Shown: positions 10,097 to 20,194 of the stretch, one piece after another
Layout of the letters: each line of letters starts with the position of its first letter
How positions within the stretch are numbered: position 1 is the stretch's first letter
Source of the DNA: Chlorokybus atmophyticus
Taxonomy: Eukaryota > Streptophyta > Chlorokybophyceae > Chlorokybales > Chlorokybaceae
Reading direction: 5' to 3'
Assembly: GCA_009103225.1 (NCBI GenBank)
Contig: RHPI01001116.1
Location: 561,729 to 625,728 of the forward strand
DNA: 64,000 nucleotides
Made by a program: the position numbers and the translations under genes
The notes under the pieces: generated by a model
Seen by the model: only the letters and a program-made list of their open reading frames with translations
The model's database searches: none
Told to the model about the DNA's origin: nothing

Positions 10097-12252
10097 ATGG
10101 CGGGTTCTCGGCGTGTTGCCACCTTCGAAAATTACTTCGTCCGTTGCATCTATGGCTGCAACCTCACGGGCCTACACAAAGGCTGGATCGCCAGAGTGGG
10201 AGTGCAAAATTTCAGGTCTCACCTTACTAGCGGTGTTCACAAGGACGCCTTCAATGCATTAACACGCCAACAGCAAGACGACTTGCTGAAGTACTGGTTG
10301 GATCTGGTGAGTCCTGCATGGTAGCATGCATTGTGCATGTTTGAATAGTAAACTGTTCCACAGCTTGAGAGTTCAACAATGCGCAATGTCACTGTCAATT
10401 TACTTTGAGTGCATGTTGCTGTTTGCATAATGGCACATGGGATGGACTTATGTGGGATTGTAATCATCTATGTACTTGTTGCCACTTAGGGTCGGGCTGC
10501 AGTGGCACGACACAACTTCAATCCTACTGTGGGTGCCTTTATGCCAGTTGCTGGAACGTGGCCTTTGCAGCAACCAACCCCCCTGCCACCGTCGCTGCAT
10601 GATGTTCTGCACCCTGTCGAAATCTTATACGATCCTAATCTTATTGAAGACTCCAATGCCAGTGCCTTGACGGTGCCCACAGGTATGTGACTGCTTCGTG
10701 GTGACATTAACGGTTTCATTGAATGCATGTATCCCAACAGGTCTTCGTGTGACTCCGTCTAAGCGCCGTAGGAATTTGTCTATGGCGCCTGATACTCCCA
10801 CCACGTCTTATGTCACTGACGCTGAAACAGGTGATCAATGTCATCGTTGCAGAGGTTCCCACCTGATCGGTGAATTATATGAACGCAGGGGAAGCAATGC
10901 CGCGGTTGCCAACTCACCAATTTACACCTGAGCTTATGCGTGCTGCTATCGACACCTTCAGTGGCCACCTGACTCGTGAAGTACAAAACAACGCTCGTCT
11001 ACAAAACGAAAGTAAGGGAAATTGTGGCATTGTTTTGACACACACCACTGATGGCATTGTTGGCAGATTTCAAACTAGTTGACGAGAACACAGTCCTTCG
11101 CGAGCGTAACCTGAAGCAAGCAGAGCAGCTACGCCGCAACCAGACACAGCCTGATCCCCAGATCGCTGCAAAGCTGTTGAAAATGATCAGTGAAATCAAT
11201 GGTCTGCGTGCAGGCCATGCTGCTGCAGAACAACGCTCTGCTGACCTGGAGCGTGCATTACACGAAGAGCGTGCTGAGCACGTTAAAATGACAGAAAGTG
11301 TCAAAAACGCAGACGCAGCAAGCATCGTGGGTTTACGCAAGCAGCTGACAGAAGTTCAGCGCAGGGCCACACAGTTGCAGCAACACAATGAGCGTAATGA
11401 TGCAAGATTGGCGCGCCTGCAATGCCAGATTGGAGAATCCAACCAGACAATTGCTGCACACAAAAAAAGGTGTGTGTTGCTACACTGTTAGATTTTCCAG
11501 CAACTGACTTTCTGTTGTAGATCTCAGAGTTGACAAGCGTCCTGCGTCTTCAAACGGCAAACTGGCGATTTCGTGAGCGTGTTGAACCCAATGGCGTGCA
11601 GTTCGAGAGCTTCCAGCAGGAACTGGAAGTCACCAGAAAGGAGTTGGACAGCTTGGCAAAATACATGTTGAAAGAGATCGACCTTGACGGACAGGTACTG
11701 AACAATTACAATTATGACAATTATCAACAAATGCAACACCTTGGTGTTCATTGGTTGGTGTGCCAGGTATCGCTCCTCAATCGCAGAGATGTTAAAAGGC
11801 AGCTGCAACTGCAACTATACCAAACACTCTGGGAGAAGCTTTGTACCTACCTCTGCACAGTTGCCCCGTTGCTGCGTGAAGCAGCAACAACCGAAGAAAT
11901 GCAGCAACATGTGCGCCAGGACTACAAGGGCAAGCGCGTGGTAGACAGTGAAGACAACACATGCGGGATCTGTTGCGAGCAGAAGCCAGTGGAAGTGTTG
12001 TTACCAATGCCATGTTGCGGAGCTACACTGTGCCGTCAGTGCTTGAAGAAGCTGCGCACAGGATCTCACCCTCAAGTTGAGTGTCCTTTCTGCCGCCGCT
12101 TTCAACTTATTTTTATGCAGCGCCCACCACGTGGTGTAGAGCTCCCCGATTTCCCTGTATATGAACTCAGCAGCAGTGACGATGATGAGGATGTTGACAC
12201 ACACAATACCGGTGCTGCTGGCGCTGGGCCTTCGCAGCCACCCCCCCCCTGA
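10097..12252 (+). CDS. coiled-coil RING-type zinc finger protein of the mobile element
   Basis: Exons 10097-10306, 10490-10682, 10741-10830, 10889-11011, 11067-11469 and 11521-12252 (a 72-nt in-frame segment at 11695-11766 could be a further intron). The N-terminal region (FENYFVRCIYGC...) is unrecognised. A Pro-rich linker follows, then a long Glu/Gln/Arg coiled coil. The C-terminal RING-like cluster has CGIC, PCCG, LCRQC and CPFC, so Cys replaces the usual His. The tail is acidic (SSSDDDEDVD) and ends in Pro. RING proteins are usually ubiquitin E3 ligases. The exon 5/6 junction does not keep frame with the strongest donor: the A7 run at 11462-11468 seems one base short, or a weaker donor is used. 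With one extra base the model is about 583 residues. It lies on the strand opposite the RepHel and GIY-YIG genes. Confidence 0.65.
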
Positions 12253-12329
12253 GTAGACCTGTATCATGGAACCCATTTTGCTTGTGTGTTAACATGACGC
12301 ACAGGGAACTCACAATGTCCATTGACGTC

Positions 12330-12425
12330 GCGCGACATTTTGCCATATCTTGCTATATGATATCATATGTTGGCATATCAATCGCTGGGTCACCATATGT
12401 TATGATATGGAATGGCATGGGGCAG
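12330..12425. promoter_or_regulatory. CATATG-rich spacer after the RING gene
   Basis: Short region with GCCATATC, CTATATGATATCATATG, GGCATATC, CCATATG and GATATGG in quick succession. It separates the 3' ends of two convergent genes (RING + and GIY-YIG -), so a terminator role is possible here. Confidence 0.4.
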
Positions 12426-12573
12426 TGTCGCATGACGAGTTCTTGCATACGTAGCATACGTACATTTATGAAGCTCACCACCAATATGCACCCATTGATT
12501 ATATCGACACCAAAGCATGGTGTCACACAAACTGTCCAACACACATGGTGACCTACTCAAACAGCAGCCAGTT

Positions 12574-14050
12574 TCACTCTTTTTTCTTTTTCTTATTGCC
12601 AAAACCGCTACCACTACGTAGGCGCGCCCAAAATGCTTTGAACCTCGCTGGGTTGCCTTCATCCATATTGTAACCTTTGCACCCTCGAGAGTCGTATTGG
12701 GCGATATACATAGCTTCTAACCAATCTATTCGCGCCTTGCAATGTCCTTTATCTAATACTTCCAACTGCACTTGCTCTTCAAAAGGTTTACTGCTATCTA
12801 AGTCAGGCAACATTTTCTTAGGCGGGTGTCTACGATGTTCCTTATAACGTCGACCTGGGTGGTTACTTTGACCGATATATACTTTCTGTGTTGCCACATG
12901 CGTCAACTTGTAGATAAACTTCACACCTGTGTTTATGGGTTGCGCACGTTTTTTGAGTTACGTGCAGAGGCGCGAATGTTGGTGTTGGCATTGATGCTGT
13001 TTCTTGCTGCCAAGGATCGCAGGATCATCTGGACCTCATCGTTTACCTGCAAAGAACAATGGTACTATGAATGCTGCAGTACACATCCGAGATTGATGTT
13101 GAATATGGAACATATATGCGTAGCGAAGTAGAAGCAAGGCAACAGACCACGGGTACAGGATATGAACAAAGGGAGCCAATGCAAAAACAGAAGTGTAACA
13201 AAAGATGGAGCGACTGCATGGGTTCTGGCTTGATGTGCCCATTGTTGTTGAACTCTGCTACGCAACCATAGCATTCTCACGCATCGCGACTAATCTTGGC
13301 AAGCACAGTAATCCCATCATCAACTTGGATAACCACACACCTCATTGGCAGCAACATTTGCTACTGGAGCTTCCCTTGGGTCTGCTTTGTTGATTTGCTC
13401 AATGATTTTTTCTGCCTTTCCTTGCGACATGAAACGCGCTGTCTCCCAGTTGCAAACTTTGCGAATGTGAACCAGCTCGAACACCTGTGAAACATCTGTT
13501 AAGTACAGGTATTTGGCCAATGACCCAGTGTCACATTGATACATACCTGATTAGCGTAAATTGGCTCTGCATTATCAGGAAGCTCTGGGTTGTCCTTGCG
13601 CATCAGAGTGTCCCACAGCTTGTAAGCTACTTGGCGCTTCAGGTCATCAGCAATGTCGATGCCGAGCTTCCTGAGGTAGTAGATGCATGTTCCTACACAT
13701 ACTTGCATCAGTTAACACATGCACCACAGTGTGTCAGTGTACATTTTCCGCTTCTCACCAGTTGCAATAGAGTCCCCGTGGTTTATGCGAAACTCTTGAG
13801 CTCTTTCTTTGGCAGGGCGAATTAACTTATCGGCCTCTGGCTTGGTGAATAGCCCCTCGAGCTTGTCGGGAGTGATTCCTGCTGAGTCACATGCTACCAG
13901 TTGTTTCGCTGTCAGCGGACGACCAGGCGCATCACCTCCAGAGCTACTGGTACGTGGACGCTTAGAGCCAGGTTCGTCATTGGAAATTTGAGCGTGGAGC
14001 CTCTCGAACAGGTCTTTTCCGTTAAAGTCCATGCTGTCAACCAAGTGCAT
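12574..14050 (-). CDS. orphan element protein with C-terminal GIY-YIG nuclease domain
   Basis: Exons 13759-14050, 13547-13692, 13341-13484 and 12574-13046 join with consistent phases. The start is ATG at 14050, or 14032 in the same frame. The first ~225 residues are unrecognised: a basic, Ser/Gly-rich patch (GSKRPRTSSSGG) followed by helical segments. The C-terminal ~115 residues are a GIY-YIG domain: FIYKLT, then VYIGQS, the catalytic-type Arg in GRRYKEH, a Glu in WLEAMYI and GYN near the end. There is no ATG in front of this domain. Its frame meets the upstream exon only if the A6 run near 12949 had one more base, which makes the total divisible by three (about 351 residues). GIY-YIG nucleases cut one strand per active site in homing, repair or retroelement integration. 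Here a role in element mobility is inferred. Confidence 0.65.
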
Positions 14051-14469
14051 TGTCAATGTAACGCTCGCCAACTAATGACTCACAGGTTCGAGATCAAACA
14101 AAGGCCAACTGAGCCTCGTTGTTACCTGTGTCTGGCTGAGGTGACAGTTTCCGACGATGGGCAGGTGTCTGAGGCAGGTGATGCGACAGGCATGTATGCA
14201 CAGCGCCCTGCGACTTGATGTTTCAACTGGTGTACATTTACAGCAGCGCTAGATATATTGCCAATGTATATCTGCGTGGCAAGGAAAAGGGTCTGTGTCG
14301 GCAGAACACCACGTGCTAAGCCATGCTGCCATGCGATTGGTCAGAAGAGTTGATGGGATGGAGGAGATGATTGCATACAAAGCATGGTTGGATGACGGGT
14401 GATACGGCAATCAACTGAATGTGCCATGTCATCAAACCGTACATGCGTACAGTGTGGTCATGAGATGCA

Positions 14470-14780
14470 GTTCATCTTACGCGATATGGTTCCATATTGT
14501 CAAACATGGAACCATATAACGCAATGTTTTGCAACATCGTTCATTCATGCACAAACATCATGCGATATCCGTTGATATCAAACAACGTTGCGCAACAGCG
14601 TACCATGAAGCCTAAAGCAATATCGTCCAACTTGGCAGCATGTAGTGCAATGTTGTGCAACATCGATCTAACATGCTCAAACACTCGCGATATGCGTCGA
14701 TATCAAACAACGTTGCGCAACATCGTATCATATCGCCAAATGATGCAACATATGTCACACCATTGCGCAACACTAACTGG
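14470..14780. repeat. tandemly duplicated CATATG/GATATC-rich spacer
   Basis: Two diverged copies of a ~125-bp unit (about 14519-14640 and 14647-14760). Each contains GCAATGTTNTGCAACATCG, a GATATC pair and CAAACAACGTTGCGCAACA. It lies between the 5' end of the GIY-YIG gene and the 3' end of RepHel, both on the minus strand. Confidence 0.6.
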
Positions 14781-14798
14781 ACTTACCAATTATCAACG

Positions 14799-17700
14799 TC
14801 AATCCCCAGGAACGGGCGTCATCTCTTCAGGGCGCGGTAAACGCGTCAACCGTAAATAGGCCCTGTTTGTCACGCGCGACAACGCCACATACCACAATCC
14901 AGGAGCAAAAGCTTCCTGCATGTGGACAACAGTAGTTGATTGCAGCGTTGCACCTTGACACTTGTGCACTGTCATTGCATACGCTAGCTGCAAAGGAAAC
15001 ACAGCTTTGTAGTACGTTTTGCCTTGAAACGTTGTTGTTTGCTGTATTGTTCGGCGCATCCACATGGAGTCTGCCAAATGGTCAAATGTAACTTGTATAC
15101 TGCTCACATTACCTTTGTAGTATCTAAACTGCGTCACTGTTCCCAAAGACCCATTGGCTACACCATCTTGCAGTGAAACGTTTTCTAAAACCAACACCTT
15201 TGCTCCCTTGGCGACTGAAGGTAATAAGTTGAACTTGGGCTTGTGAATCCAGTCGTGTAGCTCGGGCACGTTCACTGCATTAGAAGTAATTTGTATTGGC
15301 ACAATGGTATCGGCTGCAAAACGTTGTCTCACAATCATGCTGTTGAAAGCCAGTGTGTCTTGTACATGTGAACACAATATGGTTGCATCACTTGGTAACT
15401 GTTGTAAGTACTCCGAAGTGACCAGACAGCCACCTAACGCATCTGCTATCTCTGTTGAACTGGGTATGCCAGAACGAATCTGAATCAAGAATTCAGCAAA
15501 CAGAGGGTCTGAAGCATGACGCACTGAAACAGATAAAAAATGTTGCTTACGTAATGGCCACCTCTGTGATGCAGAAATATGGCATTTGTGGCAAACCTGC
15601 GATGTGTCTTGGACTTTGTGTCCACAAACTGCTGGCAGTTGCTTGTGGTCACCAACCAATACAACGCCGATTGTTTGTAGAAATTCTGGTCCATGAACTT
15701 GCTGTAAGCGCAGCATCACCAAGTCAAACAACCGCGATGTCATCATGGAAAACTCGTCGATAATAAATACTCGACAATGATGTAACAATCTGTAAGCATC
15801 ATCCATAGCAGTTACAAACCGGAGTTGCTGACCGTTAACAGGTATTGCGAAGTTGGAATGTACAGTTGAAGCTGATGAGCTGAGCCGCAAAGCCGCAGCG
15901 CCAGTTGTAGCACTGAGTAAAACAGGTATCCCAGCAACGCGCAACTTGTGAGTGATGAATTTGGTCAAAAATGTTTTGCCTGTTCCTGGACAACCAGATA
16001 TCACATGTAGACCAACCGGTGTTGCAATGATACTACTTGCGGTGCATTCTTGCTGGCTGGTCAAAGAGAGATTGTTCGCAAACGCAAACTCCTCAACATT
16101 CAATGTACCTTGAAACATTGGCGCCGATACATCTGAGTCCGTTGTCACAATTGAAGCTGGAGATGCAGGATTGGATGATGAAGCTGTTGGATACTGCGTA
16201 GTAGGTTCTGGTGCAGTTTGACTGTCTGTCGGACCAGCTGCAGCCATAGACAAGGCATTAATAGCATTATCAGTGGTCTGCATCATGGCATTCATCATAT
16301 GGTGAATCTTAACATCATTGTATAGATGACGTTCGGCATAGCGCGTGACATGTGTCAACAAACTGCGGTTTGTGTTGTTAATGAAACCCCGCAACACACA
16401 TTCTTCATAGTAAGTGCGTGATTGGTTGTTCAAAGAAATCAAATCAACTTCAGAGCGAAAAGTAACCCGCTGAAGAAGCAAATTGAAACAAAACCCTTCA
16501 GTGCTGTGTACAGGATGGTAATCCGTGAATCTGATGATGCGCGGGACAGCTAACTCATAAACGAATGCATTCAGTCTGTCTCTTAGAGTACGCACAGTGT
16601 TATGTGGCACAGTGTCTCCATCTCGGTGCATGTACTGTCGAAAGTAGTTGTACATTGTGACTCTTTCTACCTCGTCAGGCCTGACACAATAACGATGAAT
16701 GGGATGCACAATTACTGTCCGTGCACGACTGTTCACTATGCGAGAACGATTGTTAGGCAAACGCGTGTCAACATATGTTACATTGGACGACATTTGCATG
16801 ATGGGAATATCTAAACATATCAAAGCAGCTTCAGCTGGAGCAATGGGTTTGGACAAGTACATTGTGTTCAATATGCGCAATTCGTTAACAGTCAATCCTT
16901 GCAAACCGAGTGCATTGGTGTCTAATGCATCATCAACAGTGCCACAAGGTTCCATTTTAGTTGTGTACTTGACTAAATACTTGCTCCAATGACTGTCAGT
17001 GACTTGCAACACATTACAATGAGCACCCCACAACAATAAAAGCACTGGATGTGTGGGAACAACATTGCGGTCACAAGTGCGTGGTCTGTAATAATCGTAC
17101 CTGCGCGTTTCTGTGTTGAACTGAGGTCGACGATCTGGTTGTACGGGATACGGAAAGCCCATGTCGCACTTGTTGTCAAATGCTCTGCAGCCACTGCCAA
17201 AATCAGAACACTTGTGCATTTGCTTGCGTACAACATATTCATAAAGGACTCGCAGTTTAGAATCAGTTGGTACAATTATTTGCTGATTTGCATGGTCAAA
17301 ATCTCCGGGGATAAACGCAGTGATTTCACTGCAAACTCGTTTAACATCGTCGGGATGTAACCACAACATAACATGTGCATGCAAAGATCCACGGTGTTGT
17401 GTTTCATACCTGATAACATAGTGCATCACACGTCCAAGGATATCCTTTTGCATGATATATTCTTCAAAGAAGGTGCTGAACCGATGATGAAACAAACGTG
17501 CGCACTCCACAGGGGCATCGCGCCAACTAAGTTGCGTGGAGACATTGTGGAGAACATTCTGCAAATCAATGATCTCAGGGAATTTGGTACTGGACACTTC
17601 ATCTGCAGTCATGGTGACAAAGAGATGAGGCATACCCCAATGCTCAACCAGACACAGCAGCTCACTCAACTTTTGTCGATGCCAACTCGGAGATCCAATG

Positions 17701-18077
17701 ATGTCACCAGGGACACGAAATTTTACAGCGTTTTTGATGGCATCGTTGATTGTGGCAGTAGGTCGTTGTTTGAGGAACTTTTCAATATCAGCGTCCACAG
17801 CAACTTCGCGGCACTTTCTGACTGTAAGAAGTGATTGACGGATTTGGTACATCAACAGCAAATAAGGCTTGTACAATGTGAAAACTGAGAACGATTGTGT
17901 AAGACGGAACTTGACATAGTCTGACAGTCTGCTGTACACGTTACCATCAAAGAACCCACGATTGTGCGGAAACAACATGGGAAACAGAGCAGACTCAACA
18001 GTTAAACCAGGAATATTGTACACACCACCTGTATCCATGTGTATCAAAAGAGGAACACAAGGCTCACGCAGCGACAT
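14799..18077 (-). CDS. Helitron RepHel: HUH replication initiator fused to Pif1-like helicase
   Basis: An intronless 1092-residue frame. Residues 30-300 match the Helitron-like N region (LFPMLFPHNRGFFDG, then YLLLMYQIRQ). The HUH metal site is RGSLHAHVMLW (His 233 and 235). The two-Tyr motif SKYLVKYTTK gives Tyr 367 and 371, as in Y2 transposases that nick and join single strands. Residues 600-660 are a Ser/Thr/Pro linker. The helicase follows: Walker A GCPGTGKT (~695), DEFSMM (~774), GDHKQLPAVCG (~809), AMTVHKCQGATLQ (~1034) and VALSRV (~1064). All key residues are intact, so this part looks functional. An in-frame TGA six bases upstream of this ATG separates it from a further 320 codons of likely N-terminal sequence. 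Rolling-circle transposition is the established role of the family. Confidence 0.9.
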   Translation of the reverse strand: MSLREPCVPLLIHMDTGGVYNIPGLTVESALFPMLFPHNRGFFDGNVYSRLSDYVKFRLTQSFSVFTLYKPYLLLMYQIRQSLLTVRKCREVAVDADIEKFLKQRPTATINDAIKNAVKFRVPGDIIGSPSWHRQKLSELLCLVEHWGMPHLFVTMTADEVSSTKFPEIIDLQNVLHNVSTQLSWRDAPVECARLFHHRFSTFFEEYIMQKDILGRVMHYVIRYETQHRGSLHAHVMLWLHPDDVKRVCSEITAFIPGDFDHANQQIIVPTDSKLRVLYEYVVRKQMHKCSDFGSGCRAFDNKCDMGFPYPVQPDRRPQFNTETRRYDYYRPRTCDRNVVPTHPVLLLLWGAHCNVLQVTDSHWSKYLVKYTTKMEPCGTVDDALDTNALGLQGLTVNELRILNTMYLSKPIAPAEAALICLDIPIMQMSSNVTYVDTRLPNNRSRIVNSRARTVIVHPIHRYCVRPDEVERVTMYNYFRQYMHRDGDTVPHNTVRTLRDRLNAFVYELAVPRIIRFTDYHPVHSTEGFCFNLLLQRVTFRSEVDLISLNNQSRTYYEECVLRGFINNTNRSLLTHVTRYAERHLYNDVKIHHMMNAMMQTTDNAINALSMAAAGPTDSQTAPEPTTQYPTASSSNPASPASIVTTDSDVSAPMFQGTLNVEEFAFANNLSLTSQQECTASSIIATPVGLHVISGCPGTGKTFLTKFITHKLRVAGIPVLLSATTGAAALRLSSSASTVHSNFAIPVNGQQLRFVTAMDDAYRLLHHCRVFIIDEFSMMTSRLFDLVMLRLQQVHGPEFLQTIGVVLVGDHKQLPAVCGHKVQDTSQVCHKCHISASQRWPLRKQHFLSVSVRHASDPLFAEFLIQIRSGIPSSTEIADALGGCLVTSEYLQQLPSDATILCSHVQDTLAFNSMIVRQRFAADTIVPIQITSNAVNVPELHDWIHKPKFNLLPSVAKGAKVLVLENVSLQDGVANGSLGTVTQFRYYKGNVSSIQVTFDHLADSMWMRRTIQQTTTFQGKTYYKAVFPLQLAYAMTVHKCQGATLQSTTVVHMQEAFAPGLWYVALSRVTNRAYLRLTRLPRPEEMTPVPGD

Positions 18078-18080
18078 ATG

Positions 18081-19043
18081 TCAAACGCGCAACATGGTGT
18101 CCACTGTAACTTCAACTGTGCTGCGCGAAGGAAATGGCAACAAAGTGGTTAAAACGTATGTGTATGCTGATTCACCAGCAATGTTCAAAGGATTACGATC
18201 CTGTGCACGAGACACAATGCTACGAATAGTAGATGAACCAACAGTGGGGATGCCGTCAGAACCAAATGGTTGTTCTGCCAAGGTCTGATATTTCTGAACC
18301 AGAGTGTTGGACGATAATAGCTCGCTCAACAACTCCAGCAACAAGATGGCATGTTGGTTCTGATGTGTAAACTCATCCCAAGTGATAAACGGACCGTTAA
18401 TCATATTCAACTGCTGAATTTGGCCCGAAGTGAAACTGTATGAGTTATATAAGTCGCAAAGCGCCATGGACGTGTTAACAAGGGACAACATCTGCACTAC
18501 CATTGGATGTATCTCCAACAACTTGCGAATGTACACTGCGCTGTGTAATACAATGTAACTGGAACGCTCCGACCCGTGACTACATCGATGGCATTGGTAG
18601 AAATCACTATCACACTTGGTATAGTCGGACATAAAAACATTAGCCAAATCATATGGTGCGACGGTGGATACTGATCGTCGATACATTGGACGATAAGTAG
18701 CAGCAGCAGAGTAAAACTGTACATGCCCGCACAAAGAACAACATTGCATTCGCGTGACAAACTTACGTTGTGCATCTTGCCAACAGGAAAGCAAATCATC
18801 GCAGTCGTCCCACAATTCGCAATGCTGAGACAAATCGCAATGTTGCTCATAAGTCATAGCGGATGACGAAACAACACACCAGGAACATATCAACCGCCCT
18901 GGCATTTGTCGCCATCCAAAAGAACCATCTCGGCACAGTCCAGCAATGAGGGCGTGCAAAGGTGCAAAACCACATGCACAATATCTCCGATGTGTAGTAA
19001 AATTCTGCGATATGATTACATATGCGGCGATATGGTGCAACAT
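18081..19043 (-). CDS. cysteine-rich N-terminal part of RepHel, ending at an in-frame TGA
   Basis: About 320 codons in the same reading frame as the downstream RepHel frame. They end in TGA at 18081-18083, followed by CAT and then the ATG at 18075-18077. Cys/His pairs (CSWC, CCSLCGHV, YQCHRCSHG) fit the N-terminal zinc fingers that Helitron proteins carry. The first ~25 codons run into the CATATG-rich repeat, so the true start is probably further in, for example at the Met before TYEQHC. Either the stop is a disabling mutation, it is read through, or RepHel starts at the ATG after it. Confidence 0.6.
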   Translation of the reverse strand: MLHHIAAYVIISQNFTTHRRYCACGFAPLHALIAGLCRDGSFGWRQMPGRLICSWCVVSSSAMTYEQHCDLSQHCELWDDCDDLLSCWQDAQRKFVTRMQCCSLCGHVQFYSAAATYRPMYRRSVSTVAPYDLANVFMSDYTKCDSDFYQCHRCSHGSERSSYIVLHSAVYIRKLLEIHPMVVQMLSLVNTSMALCDLYNSYSFTSGQIQQLNMINGPFITWDEFTHQNQHAILLLELLSELLSSNTLVQKYQTLAEQPFGSDGIPTVGSSTIRSIVSRAQDRNPLNIAGESAYTYVLTTLLPFPSRSTVEVTVDTMLRV

Positions 19044-19098
19044 GGTGCCATATGATTACATATGCGGCGATATGCCGCAACATGGTGCCATGTGATTA
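18996..19098. repeat. 40-bp tandem duplication of ATATG words upstream of RepHel
   Basis: Two adjacent copies of a ~40-bp unit (GATTACATATGCGGCGATAT...CAACATGGTGCC). The inner end merges with the right inverted arm. This is where the promoter of the minus-strand RepHel gene should lie. Confidence 0.65.
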
Positions 19099-19620
19099 GC
19101 AAACGCTGTTAAGTGTTTCAAAACTTAATAATCAACGTAACGTTCACGCTACGGTACGTGCTGCAATTTTAAGTAAATAATGCCGAGGTTACGACCATCA
19201 AAATAATGCTAACCTGAATTACCTTAACGTTAAGATTCAACTAAACGAAAAATCGCATCGTTAGGCCACCATTTGGTCACGCATGAGATTGACCAAATGG
19301 GATCGCAACGGTGACAACAGCCAGTTGCTCAAAAAGGCAGCAAAATGGCCAATCATTGCAAAGATGCGTAAAAGATGCTGAAAAATATCTCAGCGGCAAC
19401 TGCTTACCAACGGCGACTCAAATTGCTAGGGATTTAGTGCAATTGCGGCACAGTTAGTGGTTAAAACGGCCGCGTTTTTGGCGGTACGAGGTCGGGGCAG
19501 GCCCCATACCCCAAAGACATGCCGCCACTACTCACCCTTGTTCTAACTAATCCACTCTACCCTTTAACGCTAATTGATTACACACTATAGTTACTGCGTC
19601 ATCAAACATGGTCAACAGCC
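19078..19620 (-). repeat. right inverted arm of the mobile region
   Basis: Reverse complement of 7129-7672 with scattered substitutions and small indels, ending outward in GGTCAACAGCC at 19610-19620. The 11-bp stem is kept (19269-19279 with 19290-19300). Between the outer ends the region measures about 12.5 kb. Confidence 0.9.
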
Positions 19621-19999
19621 AAAAGATTGCATGTATTATACATATCATGCATACACATTGCCTATATACATAACATTCTATAATATAATGGTATTATATG
19701 CATATAATGTGTATATTGCTATGCATTGCTATAATTTATGTGCATAACTTGTCAACTATATATGATGTAGTATAATATATGTATAATATAAGATTACTCA
19801 TATATAAGTGCGTATATATCATGTATAGTTGGCACTTATGATACATGATACACATTTGGATTATTATTCATTACAATGCATAACACTATATGTAGTCATA
19901 ATTGCATATAGCTATTAAGATCATCATATATAAAGTATATATATCATTCGCATACATTTTGAGCAGTTGCATGACATGGGGATGAGCTTTGAACGGTCG

Positions 20000-20194
20000 A
20001 CTATTGTTTTGATAGATCGAACGGCCGATAGCTAATTATTGCCGCCTAGGCAATGACAGGCAGGCGGGCCGCGCATACCGCGCAGCCCGGCAGTCGTGGG
20101 TGCCGTTTGTCACTTGGCCGTCGCGCGTGGTGCGCGTGTGATGTGTCTTGTGCCCTAATGCCGGCCGGCCGGCCCAATCAGCCGCACCGCTAGT
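20000..20194 (+). repeat. GC-rich unit D ending in a Helitron-like 3' terminus
   Basis: The GC-rich core (20041-20105) is shared with units A-C. It is followed by a GGCC palindrome (20160-20173), about 17 bases and then CCGCTAG before TT. A hairpin a short distance before CTAG and a following T is the known Helitron 3' end layout. The last 22 bases (20173-20194) are the inverted match of 9308-9329. The unit may be the end of a separate, non-autonomous plus-strand copy. Confidence 0.5.

Noticed and set aside
12574-12924. Independent 116-residue GIY-YIG gene
   Set aside because: The frame starts at GTG without any ATG before the domain, and upstream exons fit in phase after one added base, so a fused protein is more likely.
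12574-14050. GIY-YIG domain as part of a Penelope-like element
   Set aside because: No reverse transcriptase lies nearby in this region; the Penelope-like fragments are 17 kb or more away and carry no such domain.
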